Below are positions 25,981 through 35,139 of a DNA stretch of 64,000 nt, piece after piece. Below the pieces are notes generated by a model. The model was not told the origin of the DNA and did not search any database. It saw nothing but the letters and a program-made list of their open reading frames with translations. The stretch is taken from positions 682,001 through 746,000 of the forward strand of contig NZ_JBHTAA010000001.1 in NCBI RefSeq assembly GCF_042663225.1. The letters run 5' to 3'. A program made the translations under genes and the position numbers. The stretch is from Haloferax namakaokahaiae (lineage in GTDB: Archaea; Halobacteriota; Halobacteria; Halobacteriales; Haloferacaceae). Each line of letters begins with the position of its first letter. The stretch's first letter is position 1.

Positions 25981-27208
25981 GCGACATCGCCTCCAACGTC
26001 GGCGTCCGCCACGTCAGCCACGCGGGATAGACCGACGAGATGACGCCGATGAGTCCCGCGACGATGACGCTGTAGGCGACGAGAATCGGGTCGAACAGGG
26101 CGACTCGAACCCCGAGGAAGTCCTGTGTGAGTGCGTTCGTCAAGGCGATGCCACCGACGCCTGCGACGACGCCGACGACGCCGCCGACGGTGGAAACGAT
26201 GACCGTCTCGGCGACGACGAGCACCGTCTGTGAGCCAGTGCCGTAGCCCATCGCCGAGAGGACGGCGAGGTTCTTGCGGTCGGCGGTGACTTCGAGACCC
26301 ATCATCGTGGCGACGAACAGCACGCCGACGAGGACGGCGACGACGAGCGAGACGGCCGCCACCGCCAGCGGGAGGCTCGACGTCGAGGCCCCGCGAACCG
26401 CCAACCCGGTCTGGGTGACCACGGTCGTCTCTGGGTAGAGCGCCTCGATATCCGACTTCACGCTCGGCGAGTCCGTGCTCACGAGGAGTTGGTCTGCGAG
26501 GTCACCCTGCGCCGACCCCGTCATCGTCTGGAGTTCCGAGAGGTGGACGAGCGCGACCGGAACCGGACCGACGCCGCTCGACAGGTCACTCTCGCGGACA
26601 TCGACGACGGTGAACGTCGCCGTCGAAGCCCCGACTGTCGCCGTCACGTCGTCGCCTTCGGAGACACCCAGTAACTCCGCAGCGGCGCTGTTGAGGACGA
26701 GTTCGCCGGTTCGTGGGCCTGTGTAGGTCCCGTCGGCGTAGTGCGGGTCGCCCGGGGTGAGCGCCGCCGTCGAGACGCCGATGACCGCCGTCGGCGTCTC
26801 CGGCGGGACGATGCCAGCGGCGAGGACGTACTCCGTCTTCTGGCCGTCTGCTGGGGCAATTCGGACGAGCTGCGTCTGGACGGGCGTCGCGTACTCGACG
26901 CGCTCGTCGGCCCGCAGCCGCTCGGTTATCGAGTGTGTCTCGCCGAGTTGCGGACTGCCGACCGAGACGGCGACCGACGAGGCAGTGCTCGCCTCGGGGA
27001 CGACCCAGTAATCGACGCCCTCGCTCTGGATGGCGTTCTCCGCGCCGATGCCGAGCGCGATGCCGCTCACCGTCGTCATGAGTGTCACTGCGAGAGCCAC
27101 GCCGAGGATGCTCAACAGCACCTGCTTCGAGGACGACGTTCGAAGGCGGCCGAGGACCCGTCTCCCGGCGAGACCGACGAGACCGACGAGTCGGTGCCGC
27201 CTAGGCAT
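25973..27208 (-). CDS. ABC transporter permease, MacB/FtsX family (paralogue)
   Basis: 411 residues with the same four-helix FtsX topology as its downstream neighbour: a helix at ~33-55 (VLLSILGVALAVTLMTTVSGIAL), a ~220-residue extracytoplasmic domain and three C-terminal helices. Both have the 'PHYADGTYTGPRTGELVLN' or 'VHYADGDYSGPMTHEVVID' segment, so they are diverged duplicates that probably form a heterodimer. It overlaps the ATPase gene by 8 bp upstream and the other permease by 8 bp downstream. Confidence 0.9.
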   Translation of the reverse strand: MPRRHRLVGLVGLAGRRVLGRLRTSSSKQVLLSILGVALAVTLMTTVSGIALGIGAENAIQSEGVDYWVVPEASTASSVAVSVGSPQLGETHSITERLRADERVEYATPVQTQLVRIAPADGQKTEYVLAAGIVPPETPTAVIGVSTAALTPGDPHYADGTYTGPRTGELVLNSAAAELLGVSEGDDVTATVGASTATFTVVDVRESDLSSGVGPVPVALVHLSELQTMTGSAQGDLADQLLVSTDSPSVKSDIEALYPETTVVTQTGLAVRGASTSSLPLAVAAVSLVVAVLVGVLFVATMMGLEVTADRKNLAVLSAMGYGTGSQTVLVVAETVIVSTVGGVVGVVAGVGGIALTNALTQDFLGVRVALFDPILVAYSVIVAGLIGVISSVYPAWLTWRTPTLEAMSRD

Positions 27209-27950
27209 CGCTCACCACGCGGCCGTCACGGAGTCGAACGACGCGGTCCGCGCGGTCGATGACGTGCTGGTCGTGCGTGGCGACGACGACCGCACGGCCG
27301 TCGGCGGTCTCTTCGACGTAGTCGAGGACGCGGTGGCCGGTCTCGGTGTCGAGTTCGCCGGTCGGTTCGTCGGCGACGAGGACCGCCGGGTCGGAGACGA
27401 GTGCGCGAGCGATTGCGACTCGCTGTTGCTCGCCGCCGGAGAGTTCACCCGGTTTGTGCGTGGCGCGGTCACCGAGTCCCACCTGTTCGAGGAGTTCCAC
27501 GGCCCGGTCGCGGCGCGCGCGTTTCGACACGCCGCGTTCGATGAGCGGGAGCGCGACGTTCCCCCGCGCAGAGAGCGATGGCAACAGGTGGAAGTGTTGG
27601 AAGACGATGCCGACCGTATCGCGTCTGAGCGCCGTGCGACCGCGAGACGAGAGCGATGCGGTGTCGGTCCCGGCGACGGAGATGGTACCCCGGTCCGGGG
27701 TGTCGAGCGCGGCGAGGAGGTGCAAGAGCGTCGATTTGCCGCTCCCGCTCGGGCCGGCGATGGCGACGAACTCGTCGGTCGAAATCGAGAGCGAGACCTC
27801 GTCGAGCGCGCGGACTGTCGGCACGTCGGCCTTCGACGAAAACATCGACGCCGACCCGCGGGCGTACTCGCGGACGACGGTACGGCACTGGAGGGCAGCG
27901 ACCGAGTCGTCTTTCGGGAGAGACTGGTCTCTGACGACCGAATCAACCAT
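27201..27950 (-). CDS. ABC transporter ATP-binding protein, LolD/MacB type
   Basis: About 249 residues from ATG 27950; the frame is open to 27977, giving nine more residues. Walker A GPSGSGKST, Q-loop VFQHFHLLPSL, signature LSGGEQQRVAIARAL, Walker B VLVADEPTG, H-loop VVVATHD. It belongs to the LolD/MacB/FtsE subgroup (the 'LLHLLAALDTPDRG' segment). It powers the two FtsX-type permeases downstream, whose starts overlap by 8 bp. The N-terminal extension of ~25 residues before the ABC fold is unusual and may bind a partner. Confidence 0.93.
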   Translation of the reverse strand: MVDSVVRDQSLPKDDSVAALQCRTVVREYARGSASMFSSKADVPTVRALDEVSLSISTDEFVAIAGPSGSGKSTLLHLLAALDTPDRGTISVAGTDTASLSSRGRTALRRDTVGIVFQHFHLLPSLSARGNVALPLIERGVSKRARRDRAVELLEQVGLGDRATHKPGELSGGEQQRVAIARALVSDPAVLVADEPTGELDTETGHRVLDYVEETADGRAVVVATHDQHVIDRADRVVRLRDGRVVSDA

Positions 27951-28075
27951 ACCAGCACATGATGGGTGAGGTGACATATACCTACTGTGTCGGCCGAGGC
28001 GAGACGCCGAGTCGGCGACCGTCCCTCATCGCGGGACCACACGGTTGATAACCGTCGGCGTCGTCCCACTCGATA

Positions 28076-28609
28076 GTGTTTCCAATCGGTCATCTCGCAC
28101 TCGGATATCTCTCGGCCGCGCTCGTTCGAACCGGTCGCGGCCACCGACTCCCCGACCAGTGGGTTCTCGTGGCGGCATTGCTCGGGTCGCAACTGCCGGA
28201 CCTCATCGACAAGCCGCTGGCGTACTACGACGTACTCGTCAGCGGGCGCTCGCTCGGACACTCGCTTTTCTTCGTGCTTCCCGTGTTGACCGTGGTGTTC
28301 TTCGCGGGGCGGCGAGCAGGCTACGGTGAGTACGCGCTGGCGTTCGTGGTCGGCACGCTCTCGCACTTTCTCGGCGATACGTATCGGCTCGCACTGGCCG
28401 GCGACTGGGAGTCACTCACCTTCTTACTGTGGCCCGTCTTTCCGGCGACCGTATACCCGTCCGACGGGATTCCACCGTGGATTCGCGTCATCGACTCGAT
28501 TGGCCAGCCACAGCATCACGTCGAGTACGCACTGGCGGCCCTCGCGTTCACACTCTGGATGTACGGCCGCTACACGCGACTTCAGCGCGGGTCGAGAGTG
28601 CAAGCCTGA
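28076..28609 (+). CDS. YdjM/DUF457 family membrane metal-dependent hydrolase
   Basis: 177 residues from GTG 28076. It begins with the family hallmark FPIGHLALGYLSAAL and carries the conserved histidine/aspartate positions GSQLPDLIDKP, GHSLFF and TLSHFLGDTY, with four to five membrane helices. Members are often annotated as inner-membrane metal-dependent hydrolases; the reaction is not known. It is divergent to the ABC operon, with no clear partner. Confidence 0.85.
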   Translation: MFPIGHLALGYLSAALVRTGRGHRLPDQWVLVAALLGSQLPDLIDKPLAYYDVLVSGRSLGHSLFFVLPVLTVVFFAGRRAGYGEYALAFVVGTLSHFLGDTYRLALAGDWESLTFLLWPVFPATVYPSDGIPPWIRVIDSIGQPQHHVEYALAALAFTLWMYGRYTRLQRGSRVQA

Positions 28610-28683
28610 GGAATCGCTGAGTTCGAACCTGCGGGGCAGAACGTCGAGCGCTGCACCTCGACGGCGTGAACACCGACAGCGAG

Positions 28684-29865
28684 TCAGTCCTGCGCCAGTC
28701 GCCGGCCGACCGCATAGGTGACGAGGAGACCGAAGATGACCTGTGGCGCTGTGTTCGGAAGCTCTGACGACGTCGTCTGTTCTTGCGTCGTCTGGTCGTT
28801 CGGCGTTTTTTCGTTCGGCGCCAACACGGTGTCGGTGGAAGTCGCCGACGTGTCCGTCTTCGCGGTCGTCGTCTCTTCGAACGTCGTGGATTCAGTCGTC
28901 GTCTCTGCCGTCGTCACCATCTCGGACGTCTCCGATGGCGTCTCTGTGTCGGTCGGCGCGGGTGTCGTCGTCTCGGACGACTCGGTGGTAGACGAACCGC
29001 TGTCCGGTGGCCCGCCGTCCGGTGGCCCGCCGTCCGGTGACCCGCTGTCCGGTGGCCCGCCGTCCGGTGACCCGCTGTCCGGTGACCCGCCGTCAGACGA
29101 GCCATCGCCTCCAGAATCCGACTCGTCGGACGACTCGGTGGACTGTTCGACCACGTCGATGGCCACTTCGTCGCTCACGCCGACGAGTTCTCGTTCCCCG
29201 AGAGCTGTGCCGTCTGACCGAACGACTGCATAGAGTGAGTAGCCGCCCGGTGCGAGTTCGTCGGTCGGGACGGTCGCACGGTACGTCGATTCTCCGGCGT
29301 CCGTGGCATCGACTCGAACGTGGTTCGAGCCGTTCGTGGCGGCGATTTGTACCTCTCTGACTGGTTCGCCCGACGCGACTTGGTCGAGTTCGACGGCGAC
29401 ATCGAGTGCCGAGCCTGCTTCGACAGTCGTGTTCGATTCGACCACGACAGCGTAGGCGCGAACCACGAGGGGTTCGACCGCGTACACCTCGTCGGCCGAC
29501 TGATTGCCGACGGCGACCGCGTACGTGGCGGGGTCCAGACCGTCGGTATGGAACGTGACCGTCGTCCCACCGCTGGCGGTTCGACTCCGTCGAATCCGCT
29601 GTTCGGCGTCGAGGACGGAGAGCGAATAGTCGGCGTCAGACGGTGCATCGACCGAGATGGTGACACGCTCGCCGACGTCGGCCCTGCCGACCTGCGTGAC
29701 CGTGAACTCGCCGTAGGAGGTCGAGACGTCTCGGTCCACGGTATCGATTGCACCGTCGATGGCGATATCGTAGCCACCGGCGGCGAGCGAGGAGGGTGCG
29801 ACAGCGACGAGGAGGAGTGCGCTGACGACGAGGACAGAACTCGAGATGCGGGGTCGAAGCATCAA
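28684..29865 (-). CDS. Secreted beta-domain protein with SPDGG-type repeats and LPNTA-like tail
   Basis: 393 residues. Signal peptide MMLRPRISSSVLVVSALLLVAVAPSSLAA; two Ig/CARDB-like beta domains (~30-215); then a low-complexity stalk of SPDGGPPDSG-type repeats (15-bp units, nt ~28997-29094) and a Thr/Ser/Glu-rich segment. The C-terminus is SSELPNTAPQVIFGLLVTYAVGRRLAQD: a hydrophobic helix with an RR tail but no PGF motif. The LPNTA before it resembles a sortase LPxTG/LPxTA signal. It is probably anchored in the membrane with the beta domains outside. No partner gene is clear. Confidence 0.85.
   Translation of the reverse strand: MMLRPRISSSVLVVSALLLVAVAPSSLAAGGYDIAIDGAIDTVDRDVSTSYGEFTVTQVGRADVGERVTISVDAPSDADYSLSVLDAEQRIRRSRTASGGTTVTFHTDGLDPATYAVAVGNQSADEVYAVEPLVVRAYAVVVESNTTVEAGSALDVAVELDQVASGEPVREVQIAATNGSNHVRVDATDAGESTYRATVPTDELAPGGYSLYAVVRSDGTALGERELVGVSDEVAIDVVEQSTESSDESDSGGDGSSDGGSPDSGSPDGGPPDSGSPDGGPPDGGPPDSGSSTTESSETTTPAPTDTETPSETSEMVTTAETTTESTTFEETTTAKTDTSATSTDTVLAPNEKTPNDQTTQEQTTSSELPNTAPQVIFGLLVTYAVGRRLAQD
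28997..29094. repeat. 15-bp tandem repeats encoding the SPDGG/PPDSG stalk
   Basis: About six and a half head-to-tail 15-bp units of CCG-C-[TC]-GTCCGGTG-[GA]-C type lie within the preceding CDS. They encode alternating SPDGG, PPDGG and PPDSG pentapeptides. Such in-frame microsatellites change stalk length by slippage. Confidence 0.8.
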
Positions 29866-29972
29866 GCTACGATTGTGTGACCGTCGCTAAAAGTCTGTAG
29901 GCAATCACGTCGGGTCGCCACCCTCGGCACGGCCGTGTGAAAACCCGGCCGCAATCGAGTGGTGTGGCGTGG

Positions 29973-32285
29973 TCAGTCGTGGCGGACCGCCGCGAGCGCA
30001 ACAGCGAGGAGTGCGACGAGCGCGACGACGACGCCGAACCCGGGCACGGGCGAACTCGTCGTGGTCGGTTCGGCCGTCGTCTCCGTCTCGGCGGTCGTGG
30101 TGGTGGCCGTCTCCTCGGTTGGTGTCGGCTCTTCGGTCGTGGTCGTCTCTTCGGTTGGTGTCGGTTCCGCGGTCGTCGTGCCGCCGTCGTCTACCTGCTT
30201 GGCGACGACTGCGAAGTAGGAGAATCCAGGGGTCTCGGCTTCGATGACGACCGTCTCTCCGGAGTCGTTGACGACGCGCGTTTCGAGCGTCTCCCACGCG
30301 CTCGTGTCGTCGTCGTAGCGTTCGACCTGCAAGTCGTCGGCGCTCACGCCGAGTTCGTCCAGTTTGCTCCGTTTGACGGTGAGCGTGAGCGTCGCCGGTT
30401 CGTCCTCGACGGCATCGGGCACGTCGATTTGGAGCCAACTGACCGGCTTGCCAGTCGGTCGCCCCAGGGTTCCGGGGAGACCCGCCCGTTCGCGGACAGT
30501 GACTTTTCCGCGTACGGTGCTATCGAACCCAATCGACAGGCCGGTGACGCCACGGCCGTCAGGTAGTGACCCGTCGAACTTCTTCTCCAGCGAGAGTTGG
30601 CTGCTGTCGTAGGTTCCATCGGCCTTCAGCGGCGGACCTGCGTTGCCGCCACCGCCGCCACCGCCAGCAGGAGTGTCGCCGTCGTCATCGTCGTCGTCCG
30701 TACCGCCGTCGTAGCCACCGCCACCGCCGTCGTTGCCGCCACCAGTGCTACCGCCGCCACCGCTCGCTTCCGTCACGGTGATGCTCCCGATGGATTCGCT
30801 GTTGACTCGGAGCGTGTAGGTTCCCGGCGTGTCTATCGAGACGGTGTAGGTGAGCGTCTTGGTCTTCCCGGGGTCGAGTTTCGCGCACTGCCGTCCAATC
30901 TCGTTCCCGTCTGCTTTGAGTTTGGCAGCACACTGACCCACCTTCGTCCCGTAGTTCTTCATCGTGACGGTGACCGTGAACTCCTCGCCCGCTTCGACCG
31001 AGGTCGGTGAGATACTGACCGACCCGGGGACGACGCGAGTCCACGGTGCCGATTCGTAGACGCGGAGGAGTTCGCGGTTCGAGACGGTCTTCGTCGTCCC
31101 CTTCTCCGTCGCCACGTGCACGAGGACGTACTCGCCGTCGGGACCCTCAGGAACGGGAACGTCGATGGAGGTGTCCGCGGGGCCGACCGTCGTCACGGCC
31201 GTCGCATACACCGTCGCTTTCGGCTCGACGACGGTGACGCCGTCTATCCGCGATTGCGAGGTGGAGTTGTTCAGGCGTTCGAACAGTGACATGGCGGTCG
31301 TGGTCCCACTGAACGACTGACTTCCGGGCTTTATGCCCATGATGTTCGCCTCTTCGGAGAGGTTGGCCGACCCGTTTATCTCCGCGATTTCGGTCTCGAC
31401 CGTGACGTCGTCTCGGTCGGTCGCGTTGATGGTGTGGTCGTACTGGTCGAGCGCCGTCTCGTTGAAGACCGCAATCGTGTGTCTGACGTCGCCCGAGAGT
31501 CCACAGGCGTTCACATCGACGGTCGTCGTCTCGCCTTGCTTCACGAGGGGATCGGTCACGACACAGGACTTCCGTTCGTGGACCGGGACGGCATCGACAC
31601 CGACGACGGTGACGTTGCCGTTCGTCTCGAGGTTGCCATCGTCGTTCGCGTCCGAAAAGCCCGTTCCGTCATCGACGGTGACGACCGCGACCATCCATAT
31701 CCCGGACTCCGTGGGCGTGAACGAGAAGTCGTTGACGCCGCTCTTTCCGGTCCCGTCGGCGACGACTTTCGCGGTGATATCGTCGTTCGTCGTGAGGTTC
31801 TCAGCGACGGCGGCGGGTGACCGCGGCACTGAGGCACCCGATTCGACCTTCGCCGCGACGAGTTGCACGTCCTCGCCGTCGATCAGATCGACGTTCCGGA
31901 TGCCCTGGAAGGTAAAGGGAATCCGTTCGCCCTTCTTGTACACGTACGCTGGGTTCTTCAGGAGGTCTTTCTTCGTGTTCTGGTCGGTCCGGACGAACGT
32001 ATTACCGGTCTTGACCTTCCACTCCGCGGCGTTCTGGAACTGCGGGTCGGTCTTGTTGGGTCGAAGCGTCAGTATCGATCCGTCCCAGACGCTGATGTTC
32101 TCGGTCGCGTTCGTGAGTTCGTCGTCTGGAACGCTGAGGCTGTTTGCGGGTGATACTCCCCCCGGTGACCCATCTGTGGTGGTCTCGAAACCTGCAGCTG
32201 CGGGACCTGCAACGACCGAGAGGACCACGATGAGTGAGAGTGTGAGACTCAGCCCGTTCAAGCTGAGCCTACGGCGGCGGCTCAT
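29973..32285 (-). CDS. PGF-pre-PGF / PGF-CTERM surface glycoprotein
   Basis: 770 residues from ATG 32285; the frame is open to 32513, but only this start gives a signal peptide (MSRRRRLSLNGLSLTLSLIVVLSVVAGPAAAG). The long beta-rich ectodomain starts like haloarchaeal DUF3344/S-layer-type proteins (ISVWDGSILTLRPNK). Next come a CARDB-like domain (~470-560), a Gly-rich and Asp-rich linker, a PGF-pre-PGF domain (DAVEDEPATLTLTVKRSKLD ... ETPGFSYFAVVA), a Thr/Glu stalk, and the terminal VPGFGVVVALVALLAVALAAVRHD PGF-CTERM. It is processed by archaeosortase A and lipid-anchored at the cell surface. Many N-x-S/T sequons. Confidence 0.88.
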   Translation of the reverse strand: MSRRRRLSLNGLSLTLSLIVVLSVVAGPAAAGFETTTDGSPGGVSPANSLSVPDDELTNATENISVWDGSILTLRPNKTDPQFQNAAEWKVKTGNTFVRTDQNTKKDLLKNPAYVYKKGERIPFTFQGIRNVDLIDGEDVQLVAAKVESGASVPRSPAAVAENLTTNDDITAKVVADGTGKSGVNDFSFTPTESGIWMVAVVTVDDGTGFSDANDDGNLETNGNVTVVGVDAVPVHERKSCVVTDPLVKQGETTTVDVNACGLSGDVRHTIAVFNETALDQYDHTINATDRDDVTVETEIAEINGSANLSEEANIMGIKPGSQSFSGTTTAMSLFERLNNSTSQSRIDGVTVVEPKATVYATAVTTVGPADTSIDVPVPEGPDGEYVLVHVATEKGTTKTVSNRELLRVYESAPWTRVVPGSVSISPTSVEAGEEFTVTVTMKNYGTKVGQCAAKLKADGNEIGRQCAKLDPGKTKTLTYTVSIDTPGTYTLRVNSESIGSITVTEASGGGGSTGGGNDGGGGGYDGGTDDDDDDGDTPAGGGGGGGNAGPPLKADGTYDSSQLSLEKKFDGSLPDGRGVTGLSIGFDSTVRGKVTVRERAGLPGTLGRPTGKPVSWLQIDVPDAVEDEPATLTLTVKRSKLDELGVSADDLQVERYDDDTSAWETLETRVVNDSGETVVIEAETPGFSYFAVVAKQVDDGGTTTAEPTPTEETTTTEEPTPTEETATTTTAETETTAEPTTTSSPVPGFGVVVALVALLAVALAAVRHD

Positions 32286-32966
32286 GTGTATTTCGACTAA
32301 TAGAATAGACATAATACTTTTGAATGTCACGATTTCATCACTATCTGTTCGAGAATATCCCACCGTTTTATCTGCTGATTCCAGCGGTAGTCGCCATCTG
32401 TGGGTGGCGTACCGACCGACACATCCACCGTTACCGGTGTGAACCTTGTCACGGCTACGCCGACGCCGATGGCCGTGTCGAACGGTTGCGTTCGGTCTTC
32501 GAACACGGGTCATCCGCCGGGCGAGTCGTACACCTCGACTGTCAGAGCGGTTTAGTATAACACTCTTATTGCTGTTATACCAGCGCGACTCTCGGTGGGG
32601 TATGAATAGACAAGCTCCCGCTCATCGAACGCGGCGACATGGGTCGCGTGCGCGGAGTTGGACAACGACTGCGCTCACACTGCTCGGCTCGCTCGTTCAC
32701 CACCATTCAGGAGTGAGTCGGTTCGAGTGACCGACGAAGCGGTACAGCGTCGAGAGATGTCTGTCGGCCGCGGTGAGTTCCATCTAGCACATACCATCTC
32801 TACATGTGTAGTACACGTACGCGAGCCGTCTCACACGGTCTGAATCGAGTCGAAAAGTGAGAACAATTATGCCACTGCGAATTGGAGTATTGGTTGAATC
32901 GGTCCGTCGTCGTCGAGGGGACGAGACACGTAATCACCAGCAGCATGCCTCGAACAGAATCACGCA
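32286..32966. other. Intergenic region upstream of the surface glycoprotein
   Basis: 681 bp without a supported gene. It contains the first copy of the 26-bp GTRWAAC-N12-GTYAYAC palindrome (32555-32580). A short ATG-started frame (32602 to about 32730) follows, but its Arg/His-rich composition argues against a real protein. The surface glycoprotein promoter should lie near 32310. Confidence 0.6.
32555..32580. promoter_or_regulatory. 26-bp palindromic operator, copy 1
   Basis: GTATAAC, a 12-nt centre ACTCTTATTGCT, then GTTATAC: perfect 7-bp arms. It is the best copy of the motif found four times in this window, always with a 12-nt spacer and a central WTAK. Confidence 0.65.
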
Positions 32967-33218
32967 ATGGATAAGATACGATACGACGCAGGGGATATCG
33001 TCCCGGAGGAGGTTACTCCGGCATCTACCAGTCGAGTGTTCATGCAGTTCGCCGTCCCCGTCGAGATTTACTACGGGTTCGGTCGGGTGGTACACATCTA
33101 TCCGACAGAGCGGATAGAAGACCCAACGGAAATCTTCGCGGTGGACGATACGCCAGTCGAACTGTTGGTCACGGACGACGTTCAGTTGTACACGACTCCA
33201 CCCGACGAGTTGCAGTGA
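32967..33218 (+). CDS. Small acidic conserved haloarchaeal protein
   Basis: 83 residues, pI very low, no signal peptide or helix. Its sequence, with VFMQFAVPVEIYYGFGRVVHIYPTERIEDP, suggests one beta-rich domain. I do not recognise the family. Composition and the codon bias agree with a real haloarchaeal gene, unlike the surrounding frames. It stands alone in a gene-poor stretch between two copies of the 26-bp palindrome. Confidence 0.72.
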   Translation: MDKIRYDAGDIVPEEVTPASTSRVFMQFAVPVEIYYGFGRVVHIYPTERIEDPTEIFAVDDTPVELLVTDDVQLYTTPPDELQ

Positions 33219-33751
33219 CAGGGGTCAAACGAGACGTTGCGGGTTCGTTTTCTCGATCGACTCGAAATATCTCTCCGTGGGTTACGCCGTTCGAGGACGG
33301 CGTATCGACTTCGAGGACTGTCGGAGACGTCACGAGCGACTGTTCGGCCGGCGCTACTCCGTCAGCGCTACTCCACCAGTGCCGGCCGATGCGTCACTCG
33401 CGTTCTCGTCGCCACCGACGGAACCGACGTCTTTTCTGGGAGGTAAAACAGCCATATCTTTGTTATACCTGCGTCGAGATGACCGTCACACCGGTGTGGA
33501 GAGCGTCGGAGCGTCGAGTTTCGGTGACGGACGGCGAACCCCTACAGAACGCGTGAGCGCCCCCTCAGTGAGGAATATTCCTAATATTGTTCCCCAGACC
33601 TATCAGCGTTGCAGACTTTGTAGACGATAAACTCTTTATGACCGAACTTTCCTCTATTATGTAACAAGCGTCAGCCAAGCGTGTGTGCTCTCGTACAGTC
33701 CGTGTACAGAGTCGCATAGCGGCAGCTGAGCCACTGAACCAAGACGAACTC
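33219..33751. other. Intergenic region before the glycan island
   Basis: 533 bp with no supported gene. It holds copy 2 of the 26-bp palindrome (33443-33468). A 25-codon ATG frame starts at 33479, only 11 nt later; this is too short to trust. A TATA-like GATAAACTC lies near 33628, and an AT-rich segment precedes the GT2 gene. Confidence 0.55.
33443..33468. promoter_or_regulatory. 26-bp palindromic operator, copy 2
   Basis: GTAAAAC, a 12-nt centre AGCCATATCTTT, then GTTATAC. It has one mismatch between the arms and the same spacing and central WTAK as the other copies. Confidence 0.55.
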
Positions 33752-34990
33752 ATGAGTACGAAACTACGTTCCACGCCCGACGTCTCACAACAGGAGACCC
33801 GCGAGGTAGCGGACTCCTCGGACGGCCAACTAAGCGGCGACGAGTTACTCCTGCCCGCAGAGAGCGACCTCACGCCGACGCTGTCCGTCGTCATGCCGAC
33901 GCTCAACGAGGAGGGAGGCATCGCCGAGTGTATCGACCGAATCACGAACGCCCTCGAAGCACTCCAGGTGTACGGCGAAATCGTCGTCTCGGACAGTTCG
34001 ACCGACCGAACGCCCGAGATTGCCGCGGAGATGGGTGCCATCGTCGTCGAACCCGACCAGAAGGGCTACGGCTACGCCTACCTGTACGCGTTCGAGAAGG
34101 CCCGCGGCGACTACATCGCCATGGGTGATGCCGATACGACCTACGACTTCGAGGAGTTACCGAAGTTGCTCGACCTCGTCGAGTCCGGCGAGGCGGACAT
34201 GGCCATGGGCTCTCGGTTGGAGGGCGAGATTCTTCCCGGGTCGATGCCACCGCTCCACGAGCACGTCGGGAATCCGCTCCTGACGAAGTTCCTCAACGTG
34301 TTCTACGGGGCCGGCGTGAGTGACGCCCACAGCGGGATGCGCGTGTTCTCGCGCGAGGCGTGGGAGACCATGGACTGTGACTCCACCGGCATGGAGTTCG
34401 CCAGCGAGATGATCATGGAAGCCGGGGCGAAAGACCTGGAGATCGCCGAGAAGCCGATTACCTACCACCCCCGTGAAGGGGAGGCGAACTTGGAGAGTTT
34501 CCCCGATGGCTGGCGACACGTTCGGTTTATGTTGGTCAATGCGCCGGGGTATTTGTTTTCGGGGCCTGGGTTTGGGATGATGTTGGTCGGTGTGCTTGGG
34601 TTGGCGCTCGCGTTATTTGGGTTGGAGATTAGCGGTGCTCAGTTTGGGATTCGAACCGGGATCGCTGGAGGGCTGTCGATGCTCGCTGGCTTCCAGCTGA
34701 TGTTCTTCGGCGCGTTTGCGACCGTCGCCTCGAATCCCGTTCGTGGGTCGTCTGACCCCTTTACGACGTGGTTCACTGAGCGGGTCTCGTTAGAGCGTGG
34801 GGCGTCTCTTGGGGCAGTCGTGTTCCTCGGCGGCGTCGTCTACATGGGCCTCTTGGTGTACACGTGGGTTACGAGTGGCTTCAGTGCCCTTCCAATTGCG
34901 GTTGCTGACGTTGCCGCGACTGTGGCCGTCGTGGTGGGGTTGCAGATGGTGTTTGGGTCGTTCCTGTTGGGGTCGTTCAACAACGATTAG
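33752..34990 (+). CDS. Membrane-bound family 2 glycosyltransferase
   Basis: 412 residues from ATG 33752. A disordered acidic N-terminus leads into the GT-A fold: LSVVMPTLNEEGGIAECIDRI, then SDSSTDRTPEIA and the metal-binding DAD of MGDADTTYDF. Three to four C-terminal helices follow (~275 on). It is expected to transfer a sugar from a nucleotide donor to a polyprenyl (dolichyl) phosphate, as in AglJ/AglD-type steps of haloarchaeal N-glycosylation; the precise step cannot be read. From about nt 34530 the codon use changes to G/T-ending codons (ttg, ggg, ttt), as if the membrane part had another origin. It opens the glycan island. Confidence 0.88.
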   Translation: MSTKLRSTPDVSQQETREVADSSDGQLSGDELLLPAESDLTPTLSVVMPTLNEEGGIAECIDRITNALEALQVYGEIVVSDSSTDRTPEIAAEMGAIVVEPDQKGYGYAYLYAFEKARGDYIAMGDADTTYDFEELPKLLDLVESGEADMAMGSRLEGEILPGSMPPLHEHVGNPLLTKFLNVFYGAGVSDAHSGMRVFSREAWETMDCDSTGMEFASEMIMEAGAKDLEIAEKPITYHPREGEANLESFPDGWRHVRFMLVNAPGYLFSGPGFGMMLVGVLGLALALFGLEISGAQFGIRTGIAGGLSMLAGFQLMFFGAFATVASNPVRGSSDPFTTWFTERVSLERGASLGAVVFLGGVVYMGLLVYTWVTSGFSALPIAVADVAATVAVVVGLQMVFGSFLLGSFNND

Positions 34991-35139
34991 TAACAGAAGT
35001 CCCATAGATACGGAAATTAGATGTTCGTAATTAGACCGGCATTTTCAATTACTTACGAGCCACAGATTTCATCACAACTTGGTCCTGGAATTAGGTAGTC
35101 TACTAATGAACACCTCTACAATCATATCTGGAGTCAATT

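Noticed and set aside
27212..28366. 384-codon minus-strand ORF over the ABC ATPase
   Set aside because: It is out of frame with the clear ABC motifs and Ser/Arg-rich; a shadow.
32286..32513. N-terminal extension of the PGF-pre-PGF protein
   Set aside because: Arg/His-rich, and would bury the signal peptide that begins at ATG 32285.
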